Source: DAOPYU01 sp942493245 (lineage in GTDB: Bacteria > Sumerlaeota > Sumerlaeia > UBA8349). From it: DNA of 64,000 bases. The position numbers were made by a program, and so were the translations under genes. Shown here one piece after another: positions 45,094 to 52,504 of the stretch. The number at the start of each line of letters is the position of its first letter. Within the stretch, counting starts at the first letter, position 1. The stretch spans positions 496,001 to 560,000 of the forward strand of contig OW818685.1 in the NCBI GenBank assembly GCA_942493245.1. The letters are read 5' to 3'. The notes beneath the pieces are model-generated. The model searched no databases, was not told the DNA's origin, and saw only the letters and a program-made list of their open reading frames with translations.

Positions 45094-46104
45094 TTATTCA
45101 GGCATCGGGGGTTCCGGTGAAGCAAAATTCTTCGGCGGTTTTCCCCAGACTTTCCAGACATTATGACTGACTTCCCAGACAAACCCGCTCGGGAGACTGA
45201 GGACATACACGGCCTTTGCATTGCGCATTTGAGTTCGGAGAGAACGCTCATAGGAATTCGCAACCAGCCCCAATTGCCCGACAAACCCCATCTGGCGCCA
45301 ACAGTACACGCGTTCATTCCAGAAGTCCCGATCTGTGGGACGGGAAACGCCTGTTTCGACACCCGCGTTCCCCAGATCGCGCCAATCAAAATCGCTGCTA
45401 TACTGCATCCCATTCGATGCCACTCTTTTTGCCCATACTCCCGTATCTCTGAACCCCACAGCCTCGGCCCAATCCTCATAGTACACCGCCCGTTCGAATC
45501 GCAGTCGCTCTTGAAGGGCACTAAAGCCAGGATGAGCAAGAAGAGGCTTATTGTGCCAGTATGAAGAACACGCTTCGGTCTTTTCGTAGGCCGTCGCGTT
45601 GGAAAGCGTTTCCCACTCCACGGGAAGATTCAGGTGTGACCGGAGTATTTCAATATACTCGGATGTCAAATCCCATTTCTGTTTTCGCAGATCGGGGTCT
45701 TCAATGGCCAGGATATCCGGAACGATCCGGGTGTTCCAGGTCCTGACCCATGTTTCCGCTTCCCGCCGCATTGTGGGCGAAAGGTGGGGAAAATCGTCAA
45801 GGTCCAGAATAACCCGACCAGACTGATCCAGAGCCGCCGTCTTCGACGTCGGCGCATCACCCAGTTGAGGGTTTTCCCGGGTATTATCGACCCGCGCAAT
45901 TTGTTCCGGCCCGGAAATCTCGGGCGGCGCCACCTCGCGCCGCAGGTCAGGAAGGGTGATCTTGACCAGAAAGACCAGAAACACACCGAAAAAAATCCCT
46001 CCTCCCAGAAGACACCAGCGGAATAACCGCCGCCAGAATCCCCGTTTCGAAGAGGTAGAAGAACTGCTGGCACTGGAGACTTCATTTGCGCCCGACTCGC
46101 TCAT
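45094..46104 (-). CDS. Tandem paralogue family, copy 3: single-TM protein of unknown function
   Basis: The most divergent of three tandem paralogues, 336 residues. A Ser-rich, cytoplasmic N-terminus precedes RGFWRRLFRWCLLGGG and a TM helix. LPDLRREVAPPEISGPEQ is almost the same as in copies 1 and 2, and LDDFPHLSPTMRREAETW follows. The C-terminal part has NERVYCWRQMGFVGQLGLVA and SYERSLRTQ, close to copy 1. The ATG at 46104 has GGGAG upstream; a TTG 18 bases earlier is the alternative. On the minus strand it is the first gene of the set. No domain known to me matches. Confidence 0.78.
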   Translation of the reverse strand: MSESGANEVSSASSSSTSSKRGFWRRLFRWCLLGGGIFFGVFLVFLVKITLPDLRREVAPPEISGPEQIARVDNTRENPQLGDAPTSKTAALDQSGRVILDLDDFPHLSPTMRREAETWVRTWNTRIVPDILAIEDPDLRKQKWDLTSEYIEILRSHLNLPVEWETLSNATAYEKTEACSSYWHNKPLLAHPGFSALQERLRFERAVYYEDWAEAVGFRDTGVWAKRVASNGMQYSSDFDWRDLGNAGVETGVSRPTDRDFWNERVYCWRQMGFVGQLGLVANSYERSLRTQMRNAKAVYVLSLPSGFVWEVSHNVWKVWGKPPKNFASPEPPMPE

Positions 46105-46327
46105 TTCACTGATCTCCCTCAAGTTACGCCAGAATTCAGAGACGTCCCGTTTCTCTGTTCCCAGAACCTCTCATACTATAGACGCAGAATCGCATTTTAG
46201 TTGGAAAGAAAAGTTCATTTTTTTGAAAAATTCTGATGGAAGAGGAAAACCGGGATCGGGAACAATCAGGGGACACATCTCCCAGCTTCCATCCTCACCC
46301 GGGTTACAGTCCCTGAGACGCAATCCC

Positions 46328-46653
46328 AGATAAACACAGATGAACCTGGCGCAGCGAAGTCGCAACCAAAACCGATTTAACGCAAAGGCGCGAAGACGCA
46401 GAGATGCAAAGATACCGGCATTTCATGCGGCCTTCGGATTGCCCCCCTTATCCTCAAATATTACTGGGATTTGTACATCGTCCCCTCTCCATTCACACCT
46501 CTCTGCGTCCTTGCGTCTTTGCGACTTTGCGTTTTGTGGTTGATTGTCCTTGTGTTACAGAAAAATCGTCGCGGCTTGCGCAGATTCTGCAAGATAGTAG
46601 TACAGATACCCCCGTTTTGTTATCTGCGTCCATCCGTGTTCATCTGTGGTTTC
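46328..46653. repeat. Nested palindromes: family D inside a partial family C element
   Basis: The outer arms are of family C (AGATAAACACAGATGAAC at 46328-46345, and TATCTGCGTCCATCCGTGTT followed by CATCTGTGGTTT up to about 46653). The inner arms are of a different family, D, made of 8-bp CGCAAAGA-like units (about 46378-46412, inverse at 46499-46543 with TCTGCGTCCTTGCGTCTTTG). The element fills the gene-free stretch between copy 3 of the tandem family and the RNase HI gene. Confidence 0.8.
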
Positions 46654-46859
46654 AAAAATAGGTTATTTCTGTCCATCCATGTCTTGTTCGAAGACGAACA
46701 TGGATGGGCTGGAAGAAAGATTCAAACCGTGTTGAACACCAACGGCGCTTGCCCCGCCCCTTTTTTTGACCGCCGGTTTCTTCCCGGCGCATCACCTTTG
46801 GGGTAGATCAAATCCGGTTACGTACAGATGACTTGGGTTTTTAACAGCGGGTTTCAGGG

Positions 46860-47630
46860 TCAAAGTTTCCCTGCGTCGCGGGCCTGTTTGATGGCGAGGT
46901 TGGCGAGGGCGTCGGCGCGGGTGTTTTTGTCGCGGGTGACGTGGACGATCTGGAAGCGGGGCAGGAGGCGTTTGAGTTTCTGGGCCTGGGTGAAAAGGGG
47001 TTTCATGCCCTCGTGTTTGACCTGCCAGGTGAGGTTCATCTGATTGACCATGAGCAGACTGTCGGCGAAGACGTAGGTCTCGGGGCGTCCGTTTTCGGTC
47101 AGGACCTCCAGGGCGCGCAGGAGGCCACCGTATTCGGCGGCGTTGTTGGTCATGTGGCCCAGATAGCAGGCTTCTTCATAGAGAGGGGTGCCGTCCACAT
47201 CGGTGATGACAATGCCGGCGGAGGCCGGACCGGGGTTGCCCTTGGAGGCGCCGTCCACGTGGACCTTGACGCGAGAGTGCCGGGCAATGACGCGGGGGTC
47301 CGAGAGGTCGGTGGGAAAATCGGGAGTCTCGGGTGTGAGCGGTTTGTCGGGCGGTTGGGACGTTTTTTCGGGTTGCACCGAGGGCGTTTTTTCTTCCGGA
47401 GTGGCCGGGGCGGTCCATTGTTCCAGAGCGCGCACGAGCGCCGCCGTGCGGGCCAGGGCCTGACGCAGTTCCACGGGTTCTGCGCCTGGGTGGGCCTGGG
47501 CCAGCATGCGCAATACGGCATCGTGGTTGGCCAGAGTGGTGAGAATCCGGGGAAGCGAAACACCGGCGGGAAGGTTCCCGAGGAGTTCGAGGATTTGTTT
47601 TTTCAGGGCAGGGGCGGTCGGTTTTGTCAT
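46860..47630 (-). CDS. Ribonuclease HI family protein with N-terminal extension
   Basis: Residues about 115-256 are an RNase HI domain with the metal-binding acidic residues in place: Asp in KVHVDGASKGNPGPASAG, Glu in TNNAAEYGGLLRALE, Asp in VFADSLLMVNQM, and Asp in NTRADALANLAI. It should cut RNA in RNA-DNA hybrids, or belong to the RnhA-like 'reverse-transcriptase-like' group. The first 115 residues are an unusual extension: a helical part (KKQILELLGNLPAGVSLPRI) and a Pro/Thr/Glu-rich linker, with no hybrid-binding (HBD) motif that I can see. The ATG at 47630 is assumed; a TTG at 47648 is in frame and neither has a strong ribosome site. Confidence 0.88.
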   Translation of the reverse strand: MTKPTAPALKKQILELLGNLPAGVSLPRILTTLANHDAVLRMLAQAHPGAEPVELRQALARTAALVRALEQWTAPATPEEKTPSVQPEKTSQPPDKPLTPETPDFPTDLSDPRVIARHSRVKVHVDGASKGNPGPASAGIVITDVDGTPLYEEACYLGHMTNNAAEYGGLLRALEVLTENGRPETYVFADSLLMVNQMNLTWQVKHEGMKPLFTQAQKLKRLLPRFQIVHVTRDKNTRADALANLAIKQARDAGKL

Positions 47631-47761
47631 GGAAGTGCTCGCTTGCAACGGGTATGGGGTGTTCGCGCGTTGGTCCAGAGAATCCTCAGGATCTCCTCGT
47701 TGTCCAGCCGAGAGGGGGAAGCTCCTGGTTTTATGGGGTTATTCCGGGCCTCCCCCTATTT

Positions 47762-47886
47762 GTCATTCCCGCGAAAGCGGGAACCCAGATTCGGGGCAAT
47801 CAGATTCTATTCCCGCTCACTCTGGAACAACTTCATTGTCTCGGTATTCGCACTTCTCTGGGTCCCCGCTTTCGCGGGGATGACGG
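47762..47886. repeat. REP-like inverted repeat, family F (copy 2)
   Basis: GTCATTCCCGCGAAAGCGGG followed by AACCCAGA (47762-47789) is matched by TCTGGGTCCCCGCTTTCGCG followed by GGGATGACGG at 47857-47886. This is the same structure as at 7283-7405, in the 386-base gap between the RNase HI and PilZ genes. Confidence 0.85.
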
Positions 47887-48016
47887 ACGAGAACACAAAT
47901 CGAATGACAATGGACTTCGATGGGGCAATACGCAAACGCGCCTTCGCCCTTCCCCGTTTCAGGGCAGGGCGGAAATAGTGGAGGACACTGTACCCGCAAT
48001 CGCGGCGGAGCGCGAG

Positions 48017-49315
48017 TTATTTGTGGAGGAACGTTTTCTGCCGGAAGAGACGCTGGACCCGTTGGATACAGATGGTCAGGTCGTTTCGCTTGCACGGAGC
48101 CGGGAGCGCAAAGTCGGCGCCCAGTGCGGTGATGCGGGCGGCGTCCTGGAGCGTCTGGGTTTCGGCGACGATGGCCAGCCAGGGGTAAAGAGTGTGGAGT
48201 TCCTGAAGGACTTCTTCCGTGTCCTGCTCGAGGAGGCGCTGGTCGAAAATGACCGCGTGGAAGAACTGGCTGTCGAGTTCGGCTCGGGCGGCGGCGTACG
48301 AGTCGCACTTTTCCGTGCAACAGGCTTCCGGGTGCAGAAGGGTCTGGAAACGCCGGGCGCGCATTTCATCCGGGCTGGCGATCAGGATCTTCATGTGGAG
48401 AGGCGGCAGGTCGGTCGAGATTTCGACGAAGCGCCCGAAGAGGGTCTGCCGGATGGTTTCGGCCAGGGCGGTTTCAACCGTCTGGGCGGTGAGGCCTTCA
48501 TCCACGGGTTGAAACATTTTGGCGGCGGCCAGTTCGGTTTCCGAGTCGGCGATGGCCAGGAGGCCGATCTGGGGGTAGGCGCTGGCCACCTGACCGAGCC
48601 AGACAGGCTCCGGCTTGCGCAGGAGGTGCGAGGCCGGACAGATAACCAGAGCGGGAGGAACGGGATGGTTCCAGTCCCGCAACGCGCTCTGGAGGTTGCG
48701 CGAGGAGGGGATCTGAGTGAGCGCATAGCCCTGCTCGCGGATCAGATGTCCCACTTCCTCCGCTTTCTGGGTCGAGGCGATATGGAGAATGCCGAACTGG
48801 GCGGGTGTGCGAAGCCGCGCGCAGAATCCGTCGAGAATCGCGATTTCATTCTCGGCCTGCTCGACCATGCTCTCGCTGATGGTCTGGCATCCGATGTCGT
48901 AGGTTTTCTGGTCGGGGAGTTGGCAGCGGCGCACGCGGACCGTCTGGATCAGAATGGGGGGGCCCTGGTGACCGGGTGAATCGAGTTGGAGACGGAGAAT
49001 CTGCATGGGACGATAAGGCTCGGGGCTGATGAAGCGGAAGCCGGAGCGGCTCACATCCAGGGCGCGGACGGATGTGCGGGTGGCGTGCGGGGATTTCTCA
49101 AGGGCGTCCCAGCAGGTAGCGGGCAACCCGATCTGGTAACGTTCTTCCTGGGCGCGGCGTTCGGGCATGGCCATGTGGGGACGCTTGGTGGCGCAGGAAC
49201 GGGCGCGTCCTTCGATATTTTCTAAGAGGCTATGCACATACTGGCGGATGTCGGCGAGTTCCGAATGTTCCTGACTGGCCAGAAAGTCTTTATAGTCGCA
49301 GAATTTGCCGCTCAT
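48017..49315 (-). CDS. PilZ domain protein with two receiver-like domains
   Basis: A 432-residue cytoplasmic protein. After a helical lead (residues about 1-60), a PilZ-like domain spans about 62-160 (ERYQIGLPATCWDAL, VRALDVSRSGFRF, RVRRCQLPDQKTYDIGCQTI). The usual c-di-GMP motif RxxxR followed by D/NxSxxG is partial: ERRAQEERYQ gives the arginines and DVSRSG gives D-x-S-x-x-G. Then come two receiver-fold segments: a degenerate one (about 190-305, no acceptor Asp that I can identify) and a second (about 318-432, MKILIASPDEMRARRF) with Asp in AVIFDQRLLEQD. GGAGAAGGC precedes the ATG at 49315. It could link second-messenger and phosphorelay input; the partners are unknown. Confidence 0.75.
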   Translation of the reverse strand: MSGKFCDYKDFLASQEHSELADIRQYVHSLLENIEGRARSCATKRPHMAMPERRAQEERYQIGLPATCWDALEKSPHATRTSVRALDVSRSGFRFISPEPYRPMQILRLQLDSPGHQGPPILIQTVRVRRCQLPDQKTYDIGCQTISESMVEQAENEIAILDGFCARLRTPAQFGILHIASTQKAEEVGHLIREQGYALTQIPSSRNLQSALRDWNHPVPPALVICPASHLLRKPEPVWLGQVASAYPQIGLLAIADSETELAAAKMFQPVDEGLTAQTVETALAETIRQTLFGRFVEISTDLPPLHMKILIASPDEMRARRFQTLLHPEACCTEKCDSYAAARAELDSQFFHAVIFDQRLLEQDTEEVLQELHTLYPWLAIVAETQTLQDAARITALGADFALPAPCKRNDLTICIQRVQRLFRQKTFLHK

Positions 49316-49750
49316 GCGTTTGCCTTCTCCCCGCGTGCGACTGCGTGTGATTTTGACATCCCGTTTCAGTGCGAAACGGAATTTCAAGAGAGTAGTCGTC
49401 GTTCCCATCGCTGACTCCATTCTATGGAATCTACTTGAACAATTGCAAGCGCCAAGCTATGATCCATTGCTGCTTCAGGTGTTGAGGCTGAGCCGTGCCG
49501 GACGATTTGTGGGCGCAATTGTTGATGGGATGCCGTGATCGGGCGGAAATAAACGACAGGCTTGCTTCCGCTTTTTTGTAAAAGGGGCTGCACGGGATCG
49601 CAGAACAACGTCAACAATGGGGTCACCCTCGACAACAGGAACGGCTTCTGCCCCTCGGTTTCCCGATAGAAGCAAGATTTTTGCCAATGTATAAACGCCT
49701 GACGAATTCGACCCGTTTGGGGGATCGCAAAGGCCGAGGAGTCTATCGAG
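49316..49750. other. Intergenic region without a supported gene
   Basis: About 435 bases between the divergent PilZ-REC-REC and dNTPase genes. I see no repeat family from elsewhere in the window and no conserved frame. Both promoters must be here, but no confident -35/-10 pair stands out. Confidence 0.35.
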
Positions 49751-50899
49751 ATGGAAACGCGGGAAAATCTGGAACTCCTGGAATGTCAAACACTGGCGCC
49801 CTACGCGGCGCGCAGCAGCGCGAGCCGGGGACGCGAGTATGCCTGCGCGCCCTGCCGTATGCGCACCGAGTTTCAACGCGACCGCGACCGCATCGTGCAT
49901 TGTGCCGCGTTCCGAAAACTTGAATTCAAAACGCAGGTCTATGTCATCCATGAAGGGGATTATTATCGCACGCGGCTGACCCACACGATGGAGGTGGCGC
50001 AGATCGCCCGGACGATGGCGCGCAGCCTGCGCCTGAACAGCGACCTGACCGAGGCGGTGGCGCTGGCGCACGACATGGGCCACACGCCGTTCGGCCACTC
50101 GGGCGAAACGGCGCTTCACCGTCTGATGGCGGGTCACGGGGGTTTCGAGCACAACCGACAGGGTCTGCGCATCGTCGAGTGCCTCGAACAGCGCTACCGC
50201 GAGTTTCCGGGACTGAACCTGACGTGGGAGGTGCGCGAGGGGATCGCCAAGCACAGTACGTCGTACGACGCGCCGAGCCTGGACCGCTTCGACCCGATGC
50301 TGGCGCCGACGCTCGAGGGACAGCTGGTGGACGTGGCCGACGAGATCGCATTCAACCACCACGACCTGGACGATGCCCTGAAGCTTCGGATTCTGTCGCG
50401 GCACGATCTGGAAGAAGTGCCCTGGCTGTCCGAAATCTGCCGGGAAGTCGGGGTGGGCGGATTGTCGGAGGCGCGCGAGTTCGATCAGTACGACCGTTGC
50501 CGATTGATCGGGGCGCTGATTGACGCGGCGGTCCGCGACACGCTCGATCAGACCGAGCGCAACATCCGCGAAGTGGGGATCGAGACTATCGAAGACGTAC
50601 GACAGTATGGCAAGCGGCTGGTGGACTTCAGCGCGGAAACCTCCGAGCGCAACCGCGTGCTGCGTTCGTTCCTCATGCGGCACGTGTACCGTCACCCGAA
50701 CGTGATGGCCATGACCAGCAAGGCGGAGCGGTTCATCGAGAGCCTGTTCCACGTGTACCGCCGCACGCCGCAGATGCTGCCGGCCCGGTTCCAGACTCTG
50801 GGCGAAACCGAGGGGCTGGAACGCGCCGTGGCCGACTACATCTCGGGCATGACGGACCGGTACTGCATGGAAGAGTACAAGCGGATGTTTCTGCCGTGA
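49751..50899 (+). CDS. dgt: dNTP triphosphohydrolase (dGTPase-like HD domain)
   Basis: A 382-residue HD-domain enzyme that cleaves deoxynucleoside triphosphates to nucleosides and triphosphate. The metal site is visible: Arg-His-like start FRKLEFKTQVYVIHEGDYYR, His in RLTHTMEVAQIARTMARSL, the His-Asp pair in ALAHDMGHTPFGHSGE (residues about 111-126) and the distal Asp in DVADEIAFNHHDLDDAL. SSASRGREYACAP near the N-terminus and the length indicate the bacterial dGTPase-like group rather than E. coli Dgt itself. GAGGAGTCTATCGAG precedes the ATG. It may help control dNTP pools or defend against phage, but no defence partners are adjacent. Confidence 0.94.
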   Translation: METRENLELLECQTLAPYAARSSASRGREYACAPCRMRTEFQRDRDRIVHCAAFRKLEFKTQVYVIHEGDYYRTRLTHTMEVAQIARTMARSLRLNSDLTEAVALAHDMGHTPFGHSGETALHRLMAGHGGFEHNRQGLRIVECLEQRYREFPGLNLTWEVREGIAKHSTSYDAPSLDRFDPMLAPTLEGQLVDVADEIAFNHHDLDDALKLRILSRHDLEEVPWLSEICREVGVGGLSEAREFDQYDRCRLIGALIDAAVRDTLDQTERNIREVGIETIEDVRQYGKRLVDFSAETSERNRVLRSFLMRHVYRHPNVMAMTSKAERFIESLFHVYRRTPQMLPARFQTLGETEGLERAVADYISGMTDRYCMEEYKRMFLP

Positions 50900-50980
50900 G
50901 GGTGGAGGATTGGGAAAATCCGCGCCAAGTGTACCTGAAAAGACGAATGATAAAAACTCTTTTGGAATAAAATAAACAAG

Positions 50981-51062
50981 AACAGGACAGGATAACAGGA
51001 TTTACAGGATACAGATCACTCTCCCCCACATCCTGAAAATCCTGTTATCCCGTCATCTTTTT
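50981..51062. repeat. Palindromic element, family E
   Basis: The left arm (50981-51016) is built of 8-9 bp ACAGGAT units (ACAGGACAGGATAACAGGAT then TTACAGGATACAGAT). The inverted arm (51031-51062) reads TCCTGAAAATCCTGTTATCC then CGTCATCTTTT. It occupies the gap after the dNTPase gene and could terminate it, since T-runs follow. Confidence 0.85.
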
Positions 51063-51108
51063 TTATGAGGCATTCTCAAATTTCAGTGTTGCGGAAAGGG
51101 GAATCATC

Positions 51109-52269
51109 ATGAACGAAGTTCGTTTTGGTTTGATCGGGTTGGGGAACATCGGGCGTTTGCACGCTGGGAACCTGCGCTCGGGCAAGATTCCACGGGCGCG
51201 CCTGACGGCGGTGGCCGACTTGTCCAGTTCGTCGCTCGCCGCCTATAGTGACATCGAGACCAACACGGAACCGTCAGCGCTCCTGAAGTCGAAGGCGATT
51301 GACGCGGTTATCATCGCCACGCCGCACTTTCAGCACACGTCGCTGGGGATTGAGGCGCTTGGGCAGGGGCTGCACGTCATGGTCGAGAAACCGATCTCGG
51401 TCCACAAGGCGGACGCCGAGCGGCTGCTGGCGGCGCACAAAAGCAAGAAACAGGTCTTCGCCGCAATGTTCAACAATCGGCTCGATCCGCATTTTCTCAA
51501 AATCAAACAGATGATTGATTCGGGCGAACTGGGCGAAATCCGGCGGACCCAGTGGGTCATCACGGACTGGTTCCGGCCCGAGATTTATTACGCCTCGGGC
51601 GGGTGGCGCGGGACATGGAAGGGGGAGGGCGGCGGCCTCCTCGTCAACCAGTGTCCCCACAATCTGGACCTGTTCCAGTGGCTCTGCGGTATGCCCAAGC
51701 GTCTTCAGGCCTTTTGTCACTTCGGGAAACACCACGACATTGAGGTCGAGGATGAGGTGACGGCCTATTTCGAGTACGCGAATGGCGCGACGGGGGTGTT
51801 TGTCTCGACAACCGGAGAGGCGCCGGGGACGTGCCGTCTGGAGATTGCCGGAGACCGGGGGAAGATCGTGCTCGAAGGCGGGAAGATTTCCTTCACGCGA
51901 AACGTGACGCCCACGAGCGAGTTCTCGCGCACCACGCAGAACATATTCGGAAAGCCGGATGTGTGGAACATCGAGATCCCCGCCGAGGGGACCGGTCCCC
52001 AGCACGTGGGGATTCTGAGCAATTTTGTGGACGCGATTCTGGACGGCGCGACGCTGGTGTCGCCCGCCGCCGAGGGGATTCATTCGGTCGAGTTGGCCAA
52101 CGCCATGCTCCACTCGTCGTTGACCGGGAAGATGCTCGAGTTGCCTCTGGACGGCAAAGCGTTTGAGCGCCAACTCAAGAAACTGATGGCCGGATCGAAG
52201 ACCAAGAAGACGGTCGTCCAGGTGGGAACGGGTCAGGTGGATCTGTCGAAGTCGTTCAGCGGGGCGTAG
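51109..52269 (+). CDS. Gfo/Idh/MocA family oxidoreductase (cytoplasmic)
   Basis: A 386-residue NAD(P)-dependent oxidoreductase. The Rossmann motif FGLIGLGNIGRLHAGNL starts at residue 5, so there is no export signal, unlike the two at 19.6-22.4 kb. IIATPHFQHTSLGIEAL and the catalytic-region VMVEKPISVH (EKP, residues about 93-95) follow, then GGGLLVNQCPHNLDLFQWL with the active-site Asn/His. The C-terminal 30 residues (KKTVVQVGTGQVDL) are an extension. AAAGGGGAATC precedes the ATG. No sugar-related neighbour fixes the substrate. Confidence 0.93.
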   Translation: MNEVRFGLIGLGNIGRLHAGNLRSGKIPRARLTAVADLSSSSLAAYSDIETNTEPSALLKSKAIDAVIIATPHFQHTSLGIEALGQGLHVMVEKPISVHKADAERLLAAHKSKKQVFAAMFNNRLDPHFLKIKQMIDSGELGEIRRTQWVITDWFRPEIYYASGGWRGTWKGEGGGLLVNQCPHNLDLFQWLCGMPKRLQAFCHFGKHHDIEVEDEVTAYFEYANGATGVFVSTTGEAPGTCRLEIAGDRGKIVLEGGKISFTRNVTPTSEFSRTTQNIFGKPDVWNIEIPAEGTGPQHVGILSNFVDAILDGATLVSPAAEGIHSVELANAMLHSSLTGKMLELPLDGKAFERQLKKLMAGSKTKKTVVQVGTGQVDLSKSFSGA

Positions 52270-52322
52270 AATACTCTACATCCCTTGTCCCCAAAGAATT
52301 TTCAGTATTCAACCCCTGCTTC

Positions 52323-52446
52323 CGTCATCCCAGCGAAGGCGGGTATCCAGAGGAACGTGAATCCGAGGCAAGGAATCTGTTCATGGCCCGGAGGAATCGA
52401 AACTGAAGGTCCCGGATCTGGGTTCCCGTTTGCGTGGGAATGACGG
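52323..52446. repeat. REP-like inverted repeat, family F (copy 3)
   Basis: CCGTCATCCCAGCGAAGGCG followed by GGTATCCAGAG is matched by TCTGGGTTCCCGTTTGCGTG followed by GGAATGACGG at 52417-52446. It is slightly more diverged than the copies at 7.3 and 47.8 kb, and lies between two convergent genes. Confidence 0.8.
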
Positions 52447-52504
52447 GGCGGAATAAACTCCCCGGAAAGACTGGACGAAATGCCGTTTCTATCCAATCGC
52501 CCGT

